64,000 nt of DNA from Klebsiella electrica (GCF_006711645.1 NZ_CP041247.1:5022001-5086000), one strand, 5' to 3'. Counted from the stretch's first letter, positions 1 to 16,379 are shown. Numbers and translations: made by a program. The notes: generated by a model from the letters alone, not told the origin.

Positions 1-1168
1 AGAACAGGTTCTCGAACAGGCTTTCCGCTGCTTCACGAGTCGGCGGCTCACCCGGGCGCATCATGCGGTAGATTTCTACCAGCGCGCTCAGACGATCGTT
101 AGTCGGGTCGACACGTACAGTTTCAGAAATGTACGGACCGTGGTCCAGATCGTTGGTGAACAGAGTCTCGATACGCTTGTGGCCAGACTGGCTCAGCTTC
201 GCCAGCAGATCCAGGCTCAGCTCCATGTTTGCCGGGCAGATCAGTTCGCCAGTGGCTTCATCGATATAATCTTTGGCCGCCACTTTACCCGCAATATATT
301 CAACCGGAACTTCGATATGCTTGATATCGTCTTTTTCCAGCTGACGGATATGGCGAGCGGTGATGCGACGGGCTTTCTCGACGTAGATTTTGCCGTTCGC
401 TTCGATGTCGAAGGAAGCCGTTTCACCGCGCAGACGCTCCGGTACCAGTTCCATCTGCAGCTTGTTGTCGCGAATTTCAAAGACCACTTTCTCGAAGAAC
501 AGGTCAAGGATCTGCTCAGTGGTGTAATTCAGCGCGCGCAGGATGATGGTGGCCGGCAGCTTACGACGACGGTCGATACGGACAAACAGGTTGTCTTTCG
601 GATCGAACTCGAAGTCCAGCCAGGAACCGCGGTAAGGAATGATACGTGCGTTATACAGGACCTTACCGGAAGAGTGAGTCTTACCTTTGTCAGAGTCAAA
701 GAAGACGCCCGGGCTACGGTGCAGCTGAGAAACGATAACACGTTCAGTACCGTTGATAACAAAGGTACCGTTGTCGGTCATGAGCGGAATTTCGCCCATG
801 TAGACTTCTTGTTCTTTAATGTCTTTAACAGTGCCTTCCGGCGCTTCGCGCTCGTAGATCACCAGACGCAGTTTAACGCGCAGCGGTGCCGAGTAGGTCA
901 CGCCACGGATCTGACATTCTTTAACATCAAAAACAGGTTCGCCCAGACGGTAGCTGACGTATTGCAGCTCAGAGTTACCGCTGTAGCTTTTAATCGGGAA
1001 CACGGAACGGAAAGCAGCTTCCAGACCGTACTGCCCTTCAGGATCTTGCTCGATAAACTTCTGAAACGAGTCAAGCTGGATAGAAAGGAGATAAGGTATG
1101 TCCAGAACCTGCGGACGTTTACCAAAATCCTTACGAATACGTTTTTTCTCGGTATAGGAGTAAACCAT
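1..1168 (-). CDS. rpoB: RNA polymerase beta subunit, N-terminal part (cut by window edge)
   Basis: Encodes the first 389 residues of the beta subunit of DNA-dependent RNA polymerase, the large catalytic-core subunit that binds DNA and rifampicin. The reading frame starts [17 protein letters not shown], as in E. coli, at the ATG at 1168-1166 and stays open to base 1. The rest of the gene, including the rifampicin-resistance region and the catalytic parts, lies outside the window. It follows rplL on the same strand and is transcribed from the rplJ/rplK promoters through a partial terminator in the rplL-rpoB gap. No damage is seen. Confidence 0.98.
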   Translation of the reverse strand, partial: MVYSYTEKKRIRKDFGKRPQVLDIPYLLSIQLDSFQKFIEQDPEGQYGLEAAFRSVFPIKSYSGNSELQYVSYRLGEPVFDVKECQIRGVTYSAPLRVKLRLVIYEREAPEGTVKDIKEQEVYMGEIPLMTDNGTFVINGTERVIVSQLHRSPGVFFDSDKGKTHSSGKVLYNARIIPYRGSWLDFEFDPKDNLFVRIDRRRKLPATIILRALNYTTEQILDLFFEKVVFEIRDNKLQMELVPERLRGETASFDIEANGKIYVEKARRITARHIRQLEKDDIKHIEVPVEYIAGKVAAKDYIDEATGELICPANMELSLDLLAKLSQSGHKRIETLFTNDLDHGPYISETVRVDPTNDRLSALVEIYRMMRPGEPPTREAAESLFENLF

Positions 1169-1492
1169 AGGGTTCCTCAGCTCGCTGACAAGTCGACCCG
1201 TCTGCCCAAATAAGGCAGTTTTTTATGCAACACTATTTTGTGGACCGGAAAATGGAACACTTTCCGCAATGCCTGTTTCTATCACGCTTAAACCATTTCG
1301 TTGCGATTTACACAGCTCAGGAACCCGACCTGTCGCAGTATATTAAGTCGTCTATAGAAACAAGCATTGAAAGGACAACCCAGTAGTCAAACAGCGTGAA
1401 ACGCTACTGGTGCCTTACAGCGCAAAAAGGCTGGTGACCAAAAAGTCACCAGCCTCAGCCTGATTTCTCAGGCTGCAACCGGAAGGGTTGGC
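1169..1492 (-). promoter_or_regulatory. rplL-rpoB intergenic region (attenuator and RNA processing region)
   Basis: A 324-base gap without a gene. Just after rplL it holds the attenuator hairpin listed separately. The remainder matches the general layout known from E. coli, where RNase III cuts the mRNA in this gap and partial termination sets the ratio of L7/L12 to beta subunit. I see the hairpin directly; the RNase III site is inferred from conservation with E. coli. Confidence 0.6.
1424..1454 (-). terminator. Attenuator between rplL and rpoB
   Basis: On the minus strand a 10-bp perfect stem (GGCTGGTGAC pairing with GTCACCAGCC) is followed by five T residues. It sits about 40 bases after the rplL stop. 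In E. coli the matching hairpin stops about four fifths of transcripts, so that L7/L12, needed in four copies per ribosome, is made in excess over RNA polymerase subunits. Confidence 0.85.
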
Positions 1493-1858
<366 letters not shown>

Positions 1859-1924
1859 TTAAATTGTTCCTGAATATCAGAATAAGTTTATACGTAAGCG
1901 AGCGCTTTACAAAGACAACTGCGA

Positions 1925-2422
1925 TTAAGCAGCTTCTTTCGCATCGCGTACAGCAGCCAGAGTGCGAACCAGTTTGCCAGCCGAAGCTTCTTTCATGGTT
2001 GCCATCAGGCGTGCAATTGCTTCTTCGTAGGTCGGCAGAGTTGCCAGGCGGTCGATTTGCGACGCCGGGATCAGCTCACCTTCAAAGGCTGCAGCTTTGA
2101 CCTCAAATTTTGCATTCGCTTTCGCGAACTCTTTGAACAGACGAGCAGCAGCGCCCGGGTGTTCCATAGAGTATGCAATCAGGGTCGGACCAACAAACGT
2201 GTCTTTCAGGCACTCAAACTGAGTCCCTTCAACGACGCGGCGCAGCAGGGTGTTACGAACAACACGCATGTAAACGCCAGCTTCACGACCTGCTTTACGC
2301 AGTTCAGTCATTTTATCAACAGTAACGCCACGGGAATCCGCAACTACTGCAGACAGCGCACCTTTGGCTACTTCGCTGACTTCAGCAACAATCGCTTGTT
2401 TGTCTTGAAGATTTAAAGCCAT
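1925..2422 (-). CDS. rplJ: 50S ribosomal protein L10
   Basis: Anchors L7/L12 dimers to the 23S rRNA at the base of the stalk, and as a complex with L12 represses its own mRNA. The 165-residue product starts [21 protein letters not shown] and ends [10 protein letters not shown], as in E. coli. It is preceded by a long untranslated leader (2423-2800) that carries the L10-L12 binding site, with an AGGAG ribosome site before the ATG. First gene of rplJ-rplL-rpoB. Confidence 0.98.
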
Positions 2423-2800
2423 TAGCTTTGCTCCTGGATGTTTGCCAGAGCTTATGCTCTGGAACTCACTTCACTCTTTCCAACGAAAGAGCGTCTTTAA
2501 TACGGTGAGCAGAAACAAGCCAGAGTATCCAAAAATAATCTTAGCGTTCTGTCACCGTCTACGCAGGGGATTAAGTTTCTGACGAAACACCTGCGGTCTT
2601 CGACGGAGGCCTGGATAGGCCAGGCTCCAACGAACAAATTCTTCCTACCCTTCACTATTCAGGCTGTGCCGGCGTTGGCTGTCTTCGTTCACACCGGTCA
2701 CATAGTTCCCTATGCTCCCGGAGATTCACTCAGTTGCCGCCTTGCCACAACCTGACTATCTCGGATAGCGTTCTGCACGTAGCAGAATCGTGGGGGTAAT
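2423..2800 (-). promoter_or_regulatory. rplJ mRNA leader with L10-L12 autoregulatory region
   Basis: A gene-free stretch of about 380 bases between the rplJ promoter and the rplJ ATG. It contains several stem-loops close to rplJ, including one flanked by CCAGAGC and GCTCTGG at about 2438-2462. The part nearest rplJ strongly resembles the E. coli leader to which the L10(L12)4 complex binds to switch off rplJL translation. The regulatory role is taken from E. coli; no open reading frame of note is present. Confidence 0.75.
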
Positions 2801-2829
2801 ATTGTAGACAAAATCACCGCCCACGTAAA
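2801..2829 (-). promoter_or_regulatory. rplJ (L10) promoter
   Basis: Minus-strand -35 TTTACG (2829-2824), 17-base spacer and -10 TACAAT (2806-2801), starting 8 bases after the rplA stop. Placement matches the E. coli L10 promoter that drives rplJ-rplL-rpoB-rpoC. Confidence 0.7.
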
Positions 2830-2836
2830 GCTAATC

Positions 2837-3973
<1,137 letters not shown>

Positions 3974-4059
3974 TTAAATTTCCTCGTTTGGGTGTAGCGC
4001 CTGAAAAGGCTCCCCGTGATAAATATCGCTTTATGGGAATCAGACCCATAAAAACAAAA
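3974..4059 (-). promoter_or_regulatory. rplK leader with L1 translational operator
   Basis: The untranslated leader of the rplK-rplA mRNA. The run CACGGGGAGCC followed by a short hairpin and ACCCAAACGAGG directly before the rplK ATG matches the E. coli leader, where L1 protein binds a mimic of its 23S rRNA site to repress L11 and L1 synthesis. Assignment is by likeness to E. coli. Confidence 0.65.
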
Positions 4060-4088
4060 GGCGCGAAATTGTATGTCAATTTCGCGCC
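4060..4088 (-). terminator. Hairpin terminator after nusG, overlapping the rplK -10 box
   Basis: A perfect 12-bp stem (GGCGCGAAATTG and its complement) with a 5-base loop, followed on the minus strand by TTTTGTTTTT. It lies about 40 bases downstream of the nusG stop and has the form of an intrinsic terminator for secE-nusG. The -10 box of the rplK promoter (4073-4068) falls inside its downstream arm. Confidence 0.75.
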
Positions 4089-4096
4089 TCATGCAA
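4068..4096 (-). promoter_or_regulatory. rplK (L11) promoter
   Basis: Minus-strand -35 TTGCAT (4096-4091), 17-base spacer and -10 TACAAT (4073-4068), upstream of the rplK leader. It matches the position and sequence style of the E. coli L11 promoter. Most of the promoter is part of the terminator inverted repeat of the preceding gene. Confidence 0.75.
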
Positions 4097-4126
4097 CGAT
4101 TAAATCGCTGCTTTTTTGATCGCCGC

Positions 4127-4672
4127 TTAGGCTTTCTCTACCTGGGCAAAGTCCAGTTCAACCGGAGTAGCACGGCCGAAGATGGAAACAGAAACCTTCA
4201 GGCGAGACTTCTCGTAGTCAACTTCTTCAACCACACCGTTAAAGTCAGCGAACGGACCATCGCTAACGCGTACCATTTCACCCGGTTCAAACAGGGTTTT
4301 CGGACGCGGCTTATCGCCAACCTGCTGCAGGCGGTTCATGATCGCATCAACTTCTTTGTCGCTGATCGGTGCCGGACGGTCAGACGTACCGCCAATAAAG
4401 CCCATCACGCGCGGTACGCTGCGCACCAGGTGCCAGCTTGCGTCGTTCATTACCATCTGGACCAGAACGTAACCCGGGAAGAATTTGCGCTCGCTCTTGC
4501 GGCGCTGGCCACCACGGATCTCGACCACTTCTTCGGTCGGCACCATGACTTCGCCAAACAGCTCTTCCATATTGTGTAATTTGATATGTTCACGCAACGA
4601 GGTAGCTACGCGACCTTCAAAACCGGAAAACGCCTGAACGACGTACCAACGTTTTTTAGGAGCTTCAGACAT
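4127..4672 (-). CDS. nusG: Transcription elongation/termination factor NusG
   Basis: Essential factor that binds RNA polymerase, suppresses pausing, links transcription to the ribosome through S10, and stimulates Rho. The 181-residue protein has an N-terminal NGN domain ([20 protein letters not shown]) and a C-terminal KOW domain ([19 protein letters not shown]). It follows secE with a 1-base gap in a two-gene operon. A paralogue, RfaH, is encoded at 26526-27014 in this window. Confidence 0.98.
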   Translation of the reverse strand: MSEAPKKRWYVVQAFSGFEGRVATSLREHIKLHNMEELFGEVMVPTEEVVEIRGGQRRKSERKFFPGYVLVQMVMNDASWHLVRSVPRVMGFIGGTSDRPAPISDKEVDAIMNRLQQVGDKPRPKTLFEPGEMVRVSDGPFADFNGVVEEVDYEKSRLKVSVSIFGRATPVELDFAQVEKA

Positions 4673-4673
4673 C

Positions 4674-5057
4674 TCAGAACCTCAGGCCAGTGATAAAGGA
4701 TACCAGGCGAACCAGAATACCATCCAGTCCCCACAGGATCAGTGACATTACCGCAGTAACCGCAGCAACAATCAGCGTGGTGTGCAGCGTTTCCTGGCGA
4801 GTTGGCCAGATAACCTTGCGGACTTCGGTTCTCGCTTCACGGGCGAAGGCAACGGTCGCCTTACCTTTAGTGGTTAACAGCGCGACGCCACCGGCAGCAG
4901 CGATCAGAATCACTACAGCCAGCGCACGCACCGCCAGCATAATGTCACGATAAAGGAAGTTGCCTACGATGGCCACAATCAGCAGCGCAGCAACGATCAC
5001 CCACTTCATCGCTTCCAGGCCGCGCCCGCTCCCTTGAGCTTCGGTATTCGCACTCAT
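4674..5057 (-). CDS. secE: Preprotein translocase subunit SecE
   Basis: Essential inner-membrane partner of SecY and SecG in the Sec translocon. The 127-residue protein shows three hydrophobic membrane segments (about residues 19-36, 45-63 and 93-113) and the conserved cytoplasmic stretch [12 protein letters not shown]. An in-frame upstream start exists at 5072, but the start at 5057 ([19 protein letters not shown]) gives the E. coli N-terminus and length. Operon secE-nusG. Confidence 0.97.
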   Translation of the reverse strand: MSANTEAQGSGRGLEAMKWVIVAALLIVAIVGNFLYRDIMLAVRALAVVILIAAAGGVALLTTKGKATVAFAREARTEVRKVIWPTRQETLHTTLIVAAVTAVMSLILWGLDGILVRLVSFITGLRF

Positions 5058-5178
5058 AAACCAACCTGTCACAAGAATTCAGACAAATAATTTTGCCCCG
5101 CGAGAGCGAGGCAACCAAACCGAAATGCTCTGCTGCGTTTCGGACTTAACGCCCTCTACAGAGCCTGTCTCAGCAATG

Positions 5179-5184
5179 ATTATG
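5179..5184 (-). promoter_or_regulatory. Candidate -10 box of the secE-nusG promoter
   Basis: CATAAT on the minus strand at 5184-5179, about 120 bases before the secE start and just downstream of the tufB terminator. The -35 region is weak (GGCTCA at a 17-base spacing), so this is a tentative promoter chosen by position. Confidence 0.4.
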
Positions 5185-5229
5185 GCAAAAAAAATCACTG
5201 ATGAGCCAGGTTCTGGTTCGAAAGCGTGC

Positions 5230-5256
5230 AAAAAGGGCATCAAATGATGCCCTTTT
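5230..5256 (-). terminator. Terminator of the tRNA-tufB operon
   Basis: A 12-bp perfect stem (AAAAGGGCATCA pairing with TGATGCCCTTTT) with a 2-base loop followed by a further T, 31 bases after the tufB stop on the minus strand. Clear intrinsic terminator separating tufB from secE. Confidence 0.9.
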
Positions 5257-5286
5257 ATTGCGCATTGCGTCAAATGTTATCAGCGA

Positions 5287-6507
<1,221 letters not shown>

Positions 6508-6586
6508 TCACCACATCAACCGGGCAACATGCCCGACTTGTTGAATGCAATAAACAGAGAGAAACAGGGAAGGAGAGATAAAGAAG

Positions 6587-6662
6587 TGGTGCTGATACCC
6601 AGAGTCGAACTGGGGACCTCACCCTTACCAAGGGTGCGCTCTACCAACTGAGCCATATCAGC
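6587..6662 (-). tRNA. thrT: tRNA-Thr (anticodon GGT)
   Basis: A 76-base cloverleaf with encoded CCA end; the anticodon stem-loop CCCTTGGTAAGGG gives anticodon GGT (reads ACC/ACU). Last tRNA of the thrU-tyrU-glyT-thrT-tufB transcript. Confidence 0.97.
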
Positions 6663-6667
6663 ACGTC

Positions 6668-6742
<75 letters not shown>

Positions 6743-6861
6743 ATCCTGAAACTCGGCTACCCAGTTCTTTCTATAACAAAAAAAAGAGATTTATCTCTTT
6801 TTCTGTTTGAGTTGATTAGTTTAACCAAGCAACTCTGGCTTCGCAAAGCGTTGCCGAAAGA

Positions 6862-6946
<85 letters not shown>

Positions 6947-6956
6947 AGGCACTTGA

Positions 6957-7032
<76 letters not shown>

Positions 7033-7046
7033 ATCAAGTAGCGCGC

Positions 7047-7075
7047 ATTTTAGGGAGACCTGCGAGTTCATGCAA
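7047..7075 (-). promoter_or_regulatory. Promoter of the thrU-tyrU-glyT-thrT-tufB operon
   Basis: Minus-strand -35 TTGCAT (7075-7070), 17-base spacer, -10 TAAAAT (7052-7047), followed by the GC-rich discriminator GCGCGC typical of growth-rate and ppGpp controlled stable-RNA promoters. The upstream side is A/T-rich (a run of T residues next to TGCAATT), fitting an UP element and Fis binding as known for the E. coli tufB promoter. Confidence 0.85.
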
Positions 7076-7556
7076 CTAAAAAATTGCATAAAATGTTCCA
7101 TTGCTCATATTTTGTGCTCAAACAAGGAAAACCGGTGCAATTTCAAACAACGACGCACAAAAAAACGGCATTTACCCAGGCGTAAATCGCACGCTGACCC
7201 GGGATATTTTGTTAAAGACCGGCATTTTTGACCTCCTGGAAGGTTTCCTGCTCGTCTTTGCGCCCGATAATCGATCTTTTAGTGGGCAGAACAGGTATTC
7301 CAGCTTCACCTGACAACATCACTGACAACCGCCTTCAGCGGCATTTATCGCTTACGTTATCTGAGCGCGCTGTTCATCTGATTGATAATTACCCGCAGAC
7401 CCCGCTCTTGTGATGTCTGCATTAGAAAGCGCTATCCGATGAGTTTTTTTCTTATTATTCCTCGCAATCTGGTGTTACCCTCCTGCCCATTGTCCTGATT
7501 AACTTGTGTGAAGCATCCCTCGCTGCATGTGATTCGGCGATGCTAAGAACATGCTT
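7076..7556. other. Gene-free region between the tRNA operon promoter and coaA
   Basis: About 480 bases lying between two divergent transcription units. It must hold the activator region of the tRNA-tufB promoter and the promoter of coaA. Only short open frames without family likeness or ribosome sites are present, and I cannot identify a convincing -35/-10 pair for coaA. Confidence 0.5.
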
Positions 7557-8507
7557 ATGAGCAAAAAAGAGCAGACGTTAATGACACCGTATCTACAATT
7601 TAACCGCAACCAATGGGCTGCACTTCGTGATTCCGTTCCGATGACGCTGACAGAGGAAGAAATCACGCGGTTAAAAGGCATCAACGAAGATCTTTCTCTT
7701 GAAGAGGTTGCCGAGATCTATTTGCCGCTGTCGCGTTTGCTTAATTTCTATATCAGTTCTAACTTGCGCCGTCAGGCCGTACTGGAGCAATTCCTCGGAA
7801 CTAACGGTCAACGCATTCCCTATATCATCAGTATTGCCGGAAGCGTTGCGGTAGGGAAAAGTACAACGGCGCGCGTATTACAGGCGCTGCTCAGTCGCTG
7901 GCCGGAACATCGTCATGTTGAATTGATCACGACCGATGGCTTCCTGCATCCTAACGCCGTATTGAAAGAACGCGGGCTGATGAAGAAGAAAGGCTTCCCG
8001 CAATCCTATGATATGCATCGTCTGGTCAAATTCGTCTCCGACCTGAAATCCGGCATACCTAACGCTACCGCTCCGGTTTATTCGCATCTTATTTATGATG
8101 TGATCCCCGATGGAGATAAAACCGTTGCCCAGCCGGACATTTTGATTCTGGAAGGATTAAATGTTTTACAAAGCGGGATGGATTATCCTCATGATCCGCA
8201 TCACGTATTTGTATCTGACTTCGTTGATTTCTCTATATATGTTGATGCGCCAGAAGAATTACTAAAAACGTGGTATATCAACCGCTTCTTAAAATTCCGT
8301 GAAGGGGCCTTTACCGATCCGGATTCTTATTTCCATAATTATGCGAAACTTTCCCGAGATGAAGCGGTGAACATTGCCACCTCATTATGGAATGAAATCA
8401 ACCTTTTGAATTTAAAAGAAAATATATTACCAACCCGAGAGCGTGCGAGTCTGATCATGACGAAAAGTGCCAATCACTCCGTTGATCAGGTTCGGTTACG
8501 CAAATAA
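7557..8507 (+). CDS. coaA: Pantothenate kinase (type I)
   Basis: Phosphorylates pantothenate with ATP, the first and rate-setting step of coenzyme A synthesis, and is inhibited by CoA. The 316-residue protein has the Walker A motif GSVAVGKST near residue 95 and matches E. coli CoaA throughout. An ATG six bases upstream (7551) is also in frame; 7557 gives the family length ([15 protein letters not shown]). It stands alone and converges on birA with a shared terminator. Confidence 0.97.
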   Translation: MSKKEQTLMTPYLQFNRNQWAALRDSVPMTLTEEEITRLKGINEDLSLEEVAEIYLPLSRLLNFYISSNLRRQAVLEQFLGTNGQRIPYIISIAGSVAVGKSTTARVLQALLSRWPEHRHVELITTDGFLHPNAVLKERGLMKKKGFPQSYDMHRLVKFVSDLKSGIPNATAPVYSHLIYDVIPDGDKTVAQPDILILEGLNVLQSGMDYPHDPHHVFVSDFVDFSIYVDAPEELLKTWYINRFLKFREGAFTDPDSYFHNYAKLSRDEAVNIATSLWNEINLLNLKENILPTRERASLIMTKSANHSVDQVRLRK

Positions 8508-8521
8508 GTTTTACAGAAGAT

Positions 8522-8547
8522 AAAAAGGGAGCCTCAGCTCCCTTTTT
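8522..8547. terminator. Bidirectional terminator between coaA and birA
   Basis: An 11-bp perfect stem (AAAAAGGGAGC pairing with GCTCCCTTTTT) with a 4-base loop. It gives a T tract on both strands and lies 14 bases after coaA and 7 bases after birA, so it serves both convergent genes. Confidence 0.92.
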
Positions 8548-8554
8548 ATTCGGC

Positions 8555-9517
8555 TTATTCTGCGCTACGCAACGATATTTCGCCACCAACCCAGGGTTTT
8601 ATCACGCCATCCTGCTCAAGCAATAACGCGCCCTGAGTATCGATGCCGCGAGAAATGCCGAATATTTCTTTATCGCCAATAATAAGCTTCACCGGACGGT
8701 TGAGGAAGTTATCTAATTTTTCCCAACGCGTCAGATAAGGTGCCAGACCATCCTGCTCAAAGAGCTGCAGGCCAGCACGAAGCTCTTTAATCAGGCGCGC
8801 CGCCAGCGTATTACGATCGATAGAGACACCGGCTTCCTGCAGGCTAATCCATCCCTGGTTGACAACATCTGACTCGACGTGACGCATGGCCAGGTTGATC
8901 CCCATCCCGCTAACTATCTGCGCCGCATCGCCGGTTTTTCCCGTCAGCTCGACCAAAATACCTGACAGTTTACGATCCTGAAGATAGAGATCATTTGGCC
9001 ACTTCACGCGAACCTTATCAGCCCCCAGACTCTGGAGCACTTCGGCAATAACAATCCCGATGACCAGACTCAATCCCACAGCGGCGGCAGGCCCTTGCTC
9101 CAGCCGCCAGTACATCGAGAGATAGAGGTTTGCGCCAAAGGGAGAAAACCACTTGCGCCCTCGACGACCGCGGCCTGCCTGCTGATATTCTGCAACGCAG
9201 GCATCGCCGGACTGCAGCTCATTAAGACGATCCAGTAAATACTGGTTCGTTGAGTCAATAACGGGAAGAACTGTCACCTGCCCATATTCGATCTGTGCAG
9301 CGATTCGCTTTTCATCTAATAACTGAATCGGCTCTGGCAGGCTGTAACCTTTACCAGGGACGGTGAACACATCAACCCCCCAGTCACGCAGAGTCTGAAT
9401 ATGCTTATTAATTGCCGCCCGACTCATTCCCAGACGCTCGCCCAGCTGCTCTCCGGAATGAAATTCGCCATCCGCTAAAATGGATATCAATGTCAGGGGG
9501 ATTGTATTATCTCTCAT
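8555..9517 (-). CDS. birA: Biotin-protein ligase / biotin operon repressor
   Basis: Activates biotin to biotinyl-AMP and attaches it to the biotin carrier protein of acetyl-CoA carboxylase; the biotinyl-AMP-bound dimer represses the bio operon. The 320-residue protein has an N-terminal winged helix ([18 protein letters not shown]) and the ligase motif GRGRRGRKW at about residues 115-123. The start codon overlaps the murB stop as ATGA, so it is translationally coupled to murB. Confidence 0.97.
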   Translation of the reverse strand: MRDNTIPLTLISILADGEFHSGEQLGERLGMSRAAINKHIQTLRDWGVDVFTVPGKGYSLPEPIQLLDEKRIAAQIEYGQVTVLPVIDSTNQYLLDRLNELQSGDACVAEYQQAGRGRRGRKWFSPFGANLYLSMYWRLEQGPAAAVGLSLVIGIVIAEVLQSLGADKVRVKWPNDLYLQDRKLSGILVELTGKTGDAAQIVSGMGINLAMRHVESDVVNQGWISLQEAGVSIDRNTLAARLIKELRAGLQLFEQDGLAPYLTRWEKLDNFLNRPVKLIIGDKEIFGISRGIDTQGALLLEQDGVIKPWVGGEISLRSAE

Positions 9518-10542
9518 GCAATAGCCTCCTCGGCATTCACTTCACCAGTTGCGCCAATAAAGCGCACTTCCGGCTGGAGCCAGACATTGAACTTCTCACC
9601 TACCTGCTGACGGACATAATGCGCCAGCTTAATCACATCGTCGCTGGTTGCCTGATTATTATTGATTAATACTAAAGCCTGCTGACGATGTACCGCGGCC
9701 CCGCCGATGGTTTTCCCTTTCAGCTGGCATTGATCGATTAGCCAGCCTGCGGCCAGTTTTATACGGCCATCTGCCTGCGGGTAATGCGGAGCATTCGGGA
9801 ACATGGCCAGTAGCGCCTGCCCTTTCCCGGCATCAATTACCGGGTTTTTAAAGAAACTGCCGGCATTACCACTCACTTTAGGATCCGGGAGCTTAGTCAT
9901 TCGCATATGACAAACGGCATCGAATACCTGACGTGGGGTGACAGTCTGTCGATCAAGGCGAGTCAGATCACCGTAGGTTAATACCGGATCCCAGATTTTT
10001 GTCAGGCGAAGACCCACCGCAATAATGGCAAAGCGATCCTGGTATTCGTGTTTGAAAATACTGTCACGATAACCAAAGCGGCACTCACTCGCTGAAAGAC
10101 GCTGCTGATGACCGGTTGCCAGCTCGATACAATCGACATACTGACAAACACGCTGTAGTTCGACGCCATATGCGCCGATATTCTGAATAGGGGAAGAGCC
10201 TGCACAACCAGGAATTAATGCGAGGTTTTCCAGACCCGGCATGTCATTATCCAGCGTAAACTGCACCAGTTGATGCCAGTTTTCTCCAGCCCCAACGTGT
10301 AGATGCCAGGCATCAGACGTTTCCGTGACCTCAATTCCCATAATACGGTTGATTATCACCGTACCGGCGTAATCTTTCAGGAAGAGTACGTTGCTGCCTT
10401 CACCAAGGATCAAAACCGGCTGATCTTCTGCAGTGGCTTGTTGCCATGCGGACAATAGCTGCTGTTCATTTTCAGCACGTACAATCGCTTTGGCCATACG
10501 GTCGATGCCAAAGGTATTCCAGGGTTTGAGGGAGTGATTCAT
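9514..10542 (-). CDS. murB: UDP-N-acetylenolpyruvoylglucosamine reductase
   Basis: FAD enzyme that reduces UDP-GlcNAc-enolpyruvate to UDP-N-acetylmuramate with NADPH in peptidoglycan synthesis. The 342-residue protein has the FAD-binding motif GEGSN at 47-51, the catalytic serine motif [10 protein letters not shown] and a C-terminal PEVRFIG with the catalytic glutamate. The start at 10542 is preceded by AGGAAG; a longer frame begins at 10569 but the added residues are not part of the family. Last gene before the rrn terminators. Confidence 0.97.
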   Translation of the reverse strand: MNHSLKPWNTFGIDRMAKAIVRAENEQQLLSAWQQATAEDQPVLILGEGSNVLFLKDYAGTVIINRIMGIEVTETSDAWHLHVGAGENWHQLVQFTLDNDMPGLENLALIPGCAGSSPIQNIGAYGVELQRVCQYVDCIELATGHQQRLSASECRFGYRDSIFKHEYQDRFAIIAVGLRLTKIWDPVLTYGDLTRLDRQTVTPRQVFDAVCHMRMTKLPDPKVSGNAGSFFKNPVIDAGKGQALLAMFPNAPHYPQADGRIKLAAGWLIDQCQLKGKTIGGAAVHRQQALVLINNNQATSDDVIKLAHYVRQQVGEKFNVWLQPEVRFIGATGEVNAEEAIA

Positions 10543-10658
10543 AGTGGCTTCCTGATGCAAAATCTGCACTAGTTTACCGTATCTGCTGGGGGAAGGCTTG
10601 CTTGATTGCGGCCTGGCGGGTATTCAGGATGCTTAAGTTAGTCATGGACAAAAACGCA

Positions 10659-10685
10659 AAAAGCCCGTCCGTGAGGACGGGCTGC
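10659..10685 (-). terminator. Second rrn terminator (T2-like)
   Basis: On the minus strand, AGCCCGTCC pairs with GGACGGGCT across a short loop and is followed by TTTTTGCGTTTTT. It lies about 70 bases beyond the 5S gene, in the place of the rrnB T2 terminator of E. coli. Confidence 0.85.
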
Positions 10686-10709
10686 TTTCGCCATAAACCG
10701 CAGATAAAC

Positions 10710-10737
10710 AAAAGGCCCGGTCTTTCGACCGGGCCTT
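10710..10737 (-). terminator. First rrn terminator (T1-like)
   Basis: On the minus strand AAGGCCCGGTC pairs with GACCGGGCCTT around a GAAA-type loop and is followed by TTGTTT. The hairpin resembles the rrnB T1 terminator of E. coli in both sequence and position just after 5S rRNA. Confidence 0.88.
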
Positions 10738-10749
10738 CTGCTTTATTTG

Positions 10750-10869
10750 ATGCCTGGCAGTTCCCTACTCTCACATGGGGAGACCCCACACTACCATCGG
10801 CGCTACGGCGTTTCACTTCTGAGTTCGGCATGGGGTCAGGTGGGACCACCGCGCTGTTGTCGCCAGGCA
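10750..10869 (-). rRNA. rrf: 5S ribosomal RNA
   Basis: A 120-base gene starting TGCCTGGCG and ending CTGCCAGGCAT on the minus strand, with the standard enterobacterial 5S sequence. The two ends pair as helix I. It follows the 23S gene by about 130 bases. Confidence 0.97.
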
Positions 10870-11001
10870 AATTCTTTGTGCTCAGTACGCAGTCCTTTAT
10901 CGCATCAGCCGTGTTGCTGCTGCGCACATTATTGCGTACTCAACTCTGAATCTAAGCTGAAAATCAATCTCGTCTCTTCGCCAAAACAGCTTCGGCGTTG
11001 T

Positions 11002-13909
<2,908 letters not shown>

Positions 13910-14040
13910 TCACAACCCGAAACTGTTTCGTAAAACGCTTCGCGTTGCGAAAATTTGAGAGACTCGGACACACCGCTTTTCCTTTCTTATTACGGAGAAA
14001 GGAAACAGTGTGTCGTTTCAATTTTCAGCTTGATCCAGAT

Positions 14041-14052
14041 TTTTAAAGAGCA
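14041..14052 (-). promoter_or_regulatory. Spacer boxA antitermination site
   Basis: TGCTCTTTAAAA on the minus strand, between tRNA-Ala and 23S. It matches the boxA element at which the NusB-S10 complex loads onto RNA polymerase for rrn antitermination. Confidence 0.7.
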
Positions 14053-14115
14053 AAACTTCGCAGCATACCTTTTCAGGTACACTCTGAAGTTTTCTTGTTG
14101 TGCAGCAGTAAAGGA

Positions 14116-14191
14116 TGGTGGAGCTATGCGGGATCGAACCGCAGACCTCCTGCGTGCAAGGCAGGCGCTCTCCCAGCTGAGCTATAACCCC
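14116..14191 (-). tRNA. alaT: tRNA-Ala (anticodon TGC), rrn spacer
   Basis: A 76-base cloverleaf with encoded CCA and anticodon TGC in the loop CTTGCACG. It lies in the 16S-23S spacer next to tRNA-Ile, the arrangement of rrnA, rrnD and rrnH in E. coli. The symbol follows the hemG-side rrnA copy and is tentative. Confidence 0.96.
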
Positions 14192-14218
14192 ATCGTAAAA
14201 TGCTAATCTCTCTATCCT

Positions 14219-14300
14219 AATTCGTTTCCGGGCAAGGCGCGGTGGTGCGAAGCATACTGAAGTATGCGAGCATCGCCGTAACACAGCACGGAGGCGAATT
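14219..14300. repeat. 82-base imperfect palindromic insert between the two spacer tRNAs
   Basis: Bounded by AATTCG at 14219-14224 and its complement CGAATT at 14295-14300. Inside lies an imperfect stem around the perfect core GCATACT..AGTATGC (14252-14267). The tRNA-Ile to tRNA-Ala gap is 109 bases here against about 42 in E. coli rrnA (from memory), so an extra folded block appears to have been inserted. Confidence 0.55.
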
Positions 14301-14377
<77 letters not shown>

Positions 14378-14447
14378 GCAGAGATTTTTACTGCTACTTT
14401 TTCATCAGACAATCTGTGTGAGCACTACAAAGGCAGGTTCTTTCAGG

Positions 14448-15987
<1,540 letters not shown>

Positions 15988-16121
15988 AAGTTTGATGCTC
16001 ATGAATTAAACTTCGTAATGAATTACGTATGTTCACTCACTGAGACTTGGTATTCATTTTTCGTCCGAGGACGTTAAGAATCCATGTCACTTTGAGTGCC
16101 CACACAGATTGTCTGATAAAT

Positions 16122-16133
16122 TGTTAAAGAGCA
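16122..16133 (-). promoter_or_regulatory. rrn leader boxA antitermination site
   Basis: TGCTCTTTAACA on the minus strand, within the 16S leader downstream of P2, identical to the E. coli rrn leader boxA. Confidence 0.85.
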
Positions 16134-16170
16134 GTGCGACGACGCTGAGCGCTCTGTCGCGAGGTCCCGT

Positions 16171-16198
16171 ATAATACGTTTTCCTCATTCAGAGTCAA
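16171..16198 (-). promoter_or_regulatory. rrn P2 promoter
   Basis: Minus-strand -35 TTGACT (16198-16193), 16-base spacer, -10 TATTAT (16176-16171), about 115 bases downstream of P1 and 183 bases before the 16S 5' end. Same boxes as rrn P2 promoters of E. coli. Confidence 0.88.
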
Positions 16199-16290
16199 GC
16201 ATTTATTTTTGCTTTTCTCTGGCAGGATTTCCGCAGAAACCCTGCTGACCCGGCGGCCTGTAAGCCGTTGTTCCGTGTCAGTGGAGGCGC

Positions 16291-16344
16291 ATTATAGGGA
16301 GTTCTGAGACGTTGACAAGCCCTGTTTTAAAAAAACCTTTCAAC
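16291..16344 (-). promoter_or_regulatory. rrn P1 promoter with UP element
   Basis: Minus-strand -35 TTGTCA (16318-16313), 16-base spacer, -10 TATAAT (16296-16291) and the GCGCC discriminator. An A/T-rich block at 16324-16344 (a run of A/T around TTTTTTTAAAAC) sits where the UP element should be. The sub-optimal 16-base spacer and TTGTCA are hallmarks of enterobacterial rrn P1. Confidence 0.9.
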
Positions 16345-16379
16345 CGCTCAAAATCCCGCCATCACGCCCATTTTACGTG

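Noticed and set aside
140..1213. A 357-codon open frame on the plus strand
   Set aside because: It lies fully opposite rpoB, has no likeness to any known family, and is explained by strong codon bias of rpoB leaving the other strand open.
2783..2811. A degenerate rplJ promoter reading TTGTCT with -10 ATTCTG
   Set aside because: A much better pair, TTTACG and TACAAT with a 17-base spacer, lies a few bases upstream, so the promoter is not damaged.
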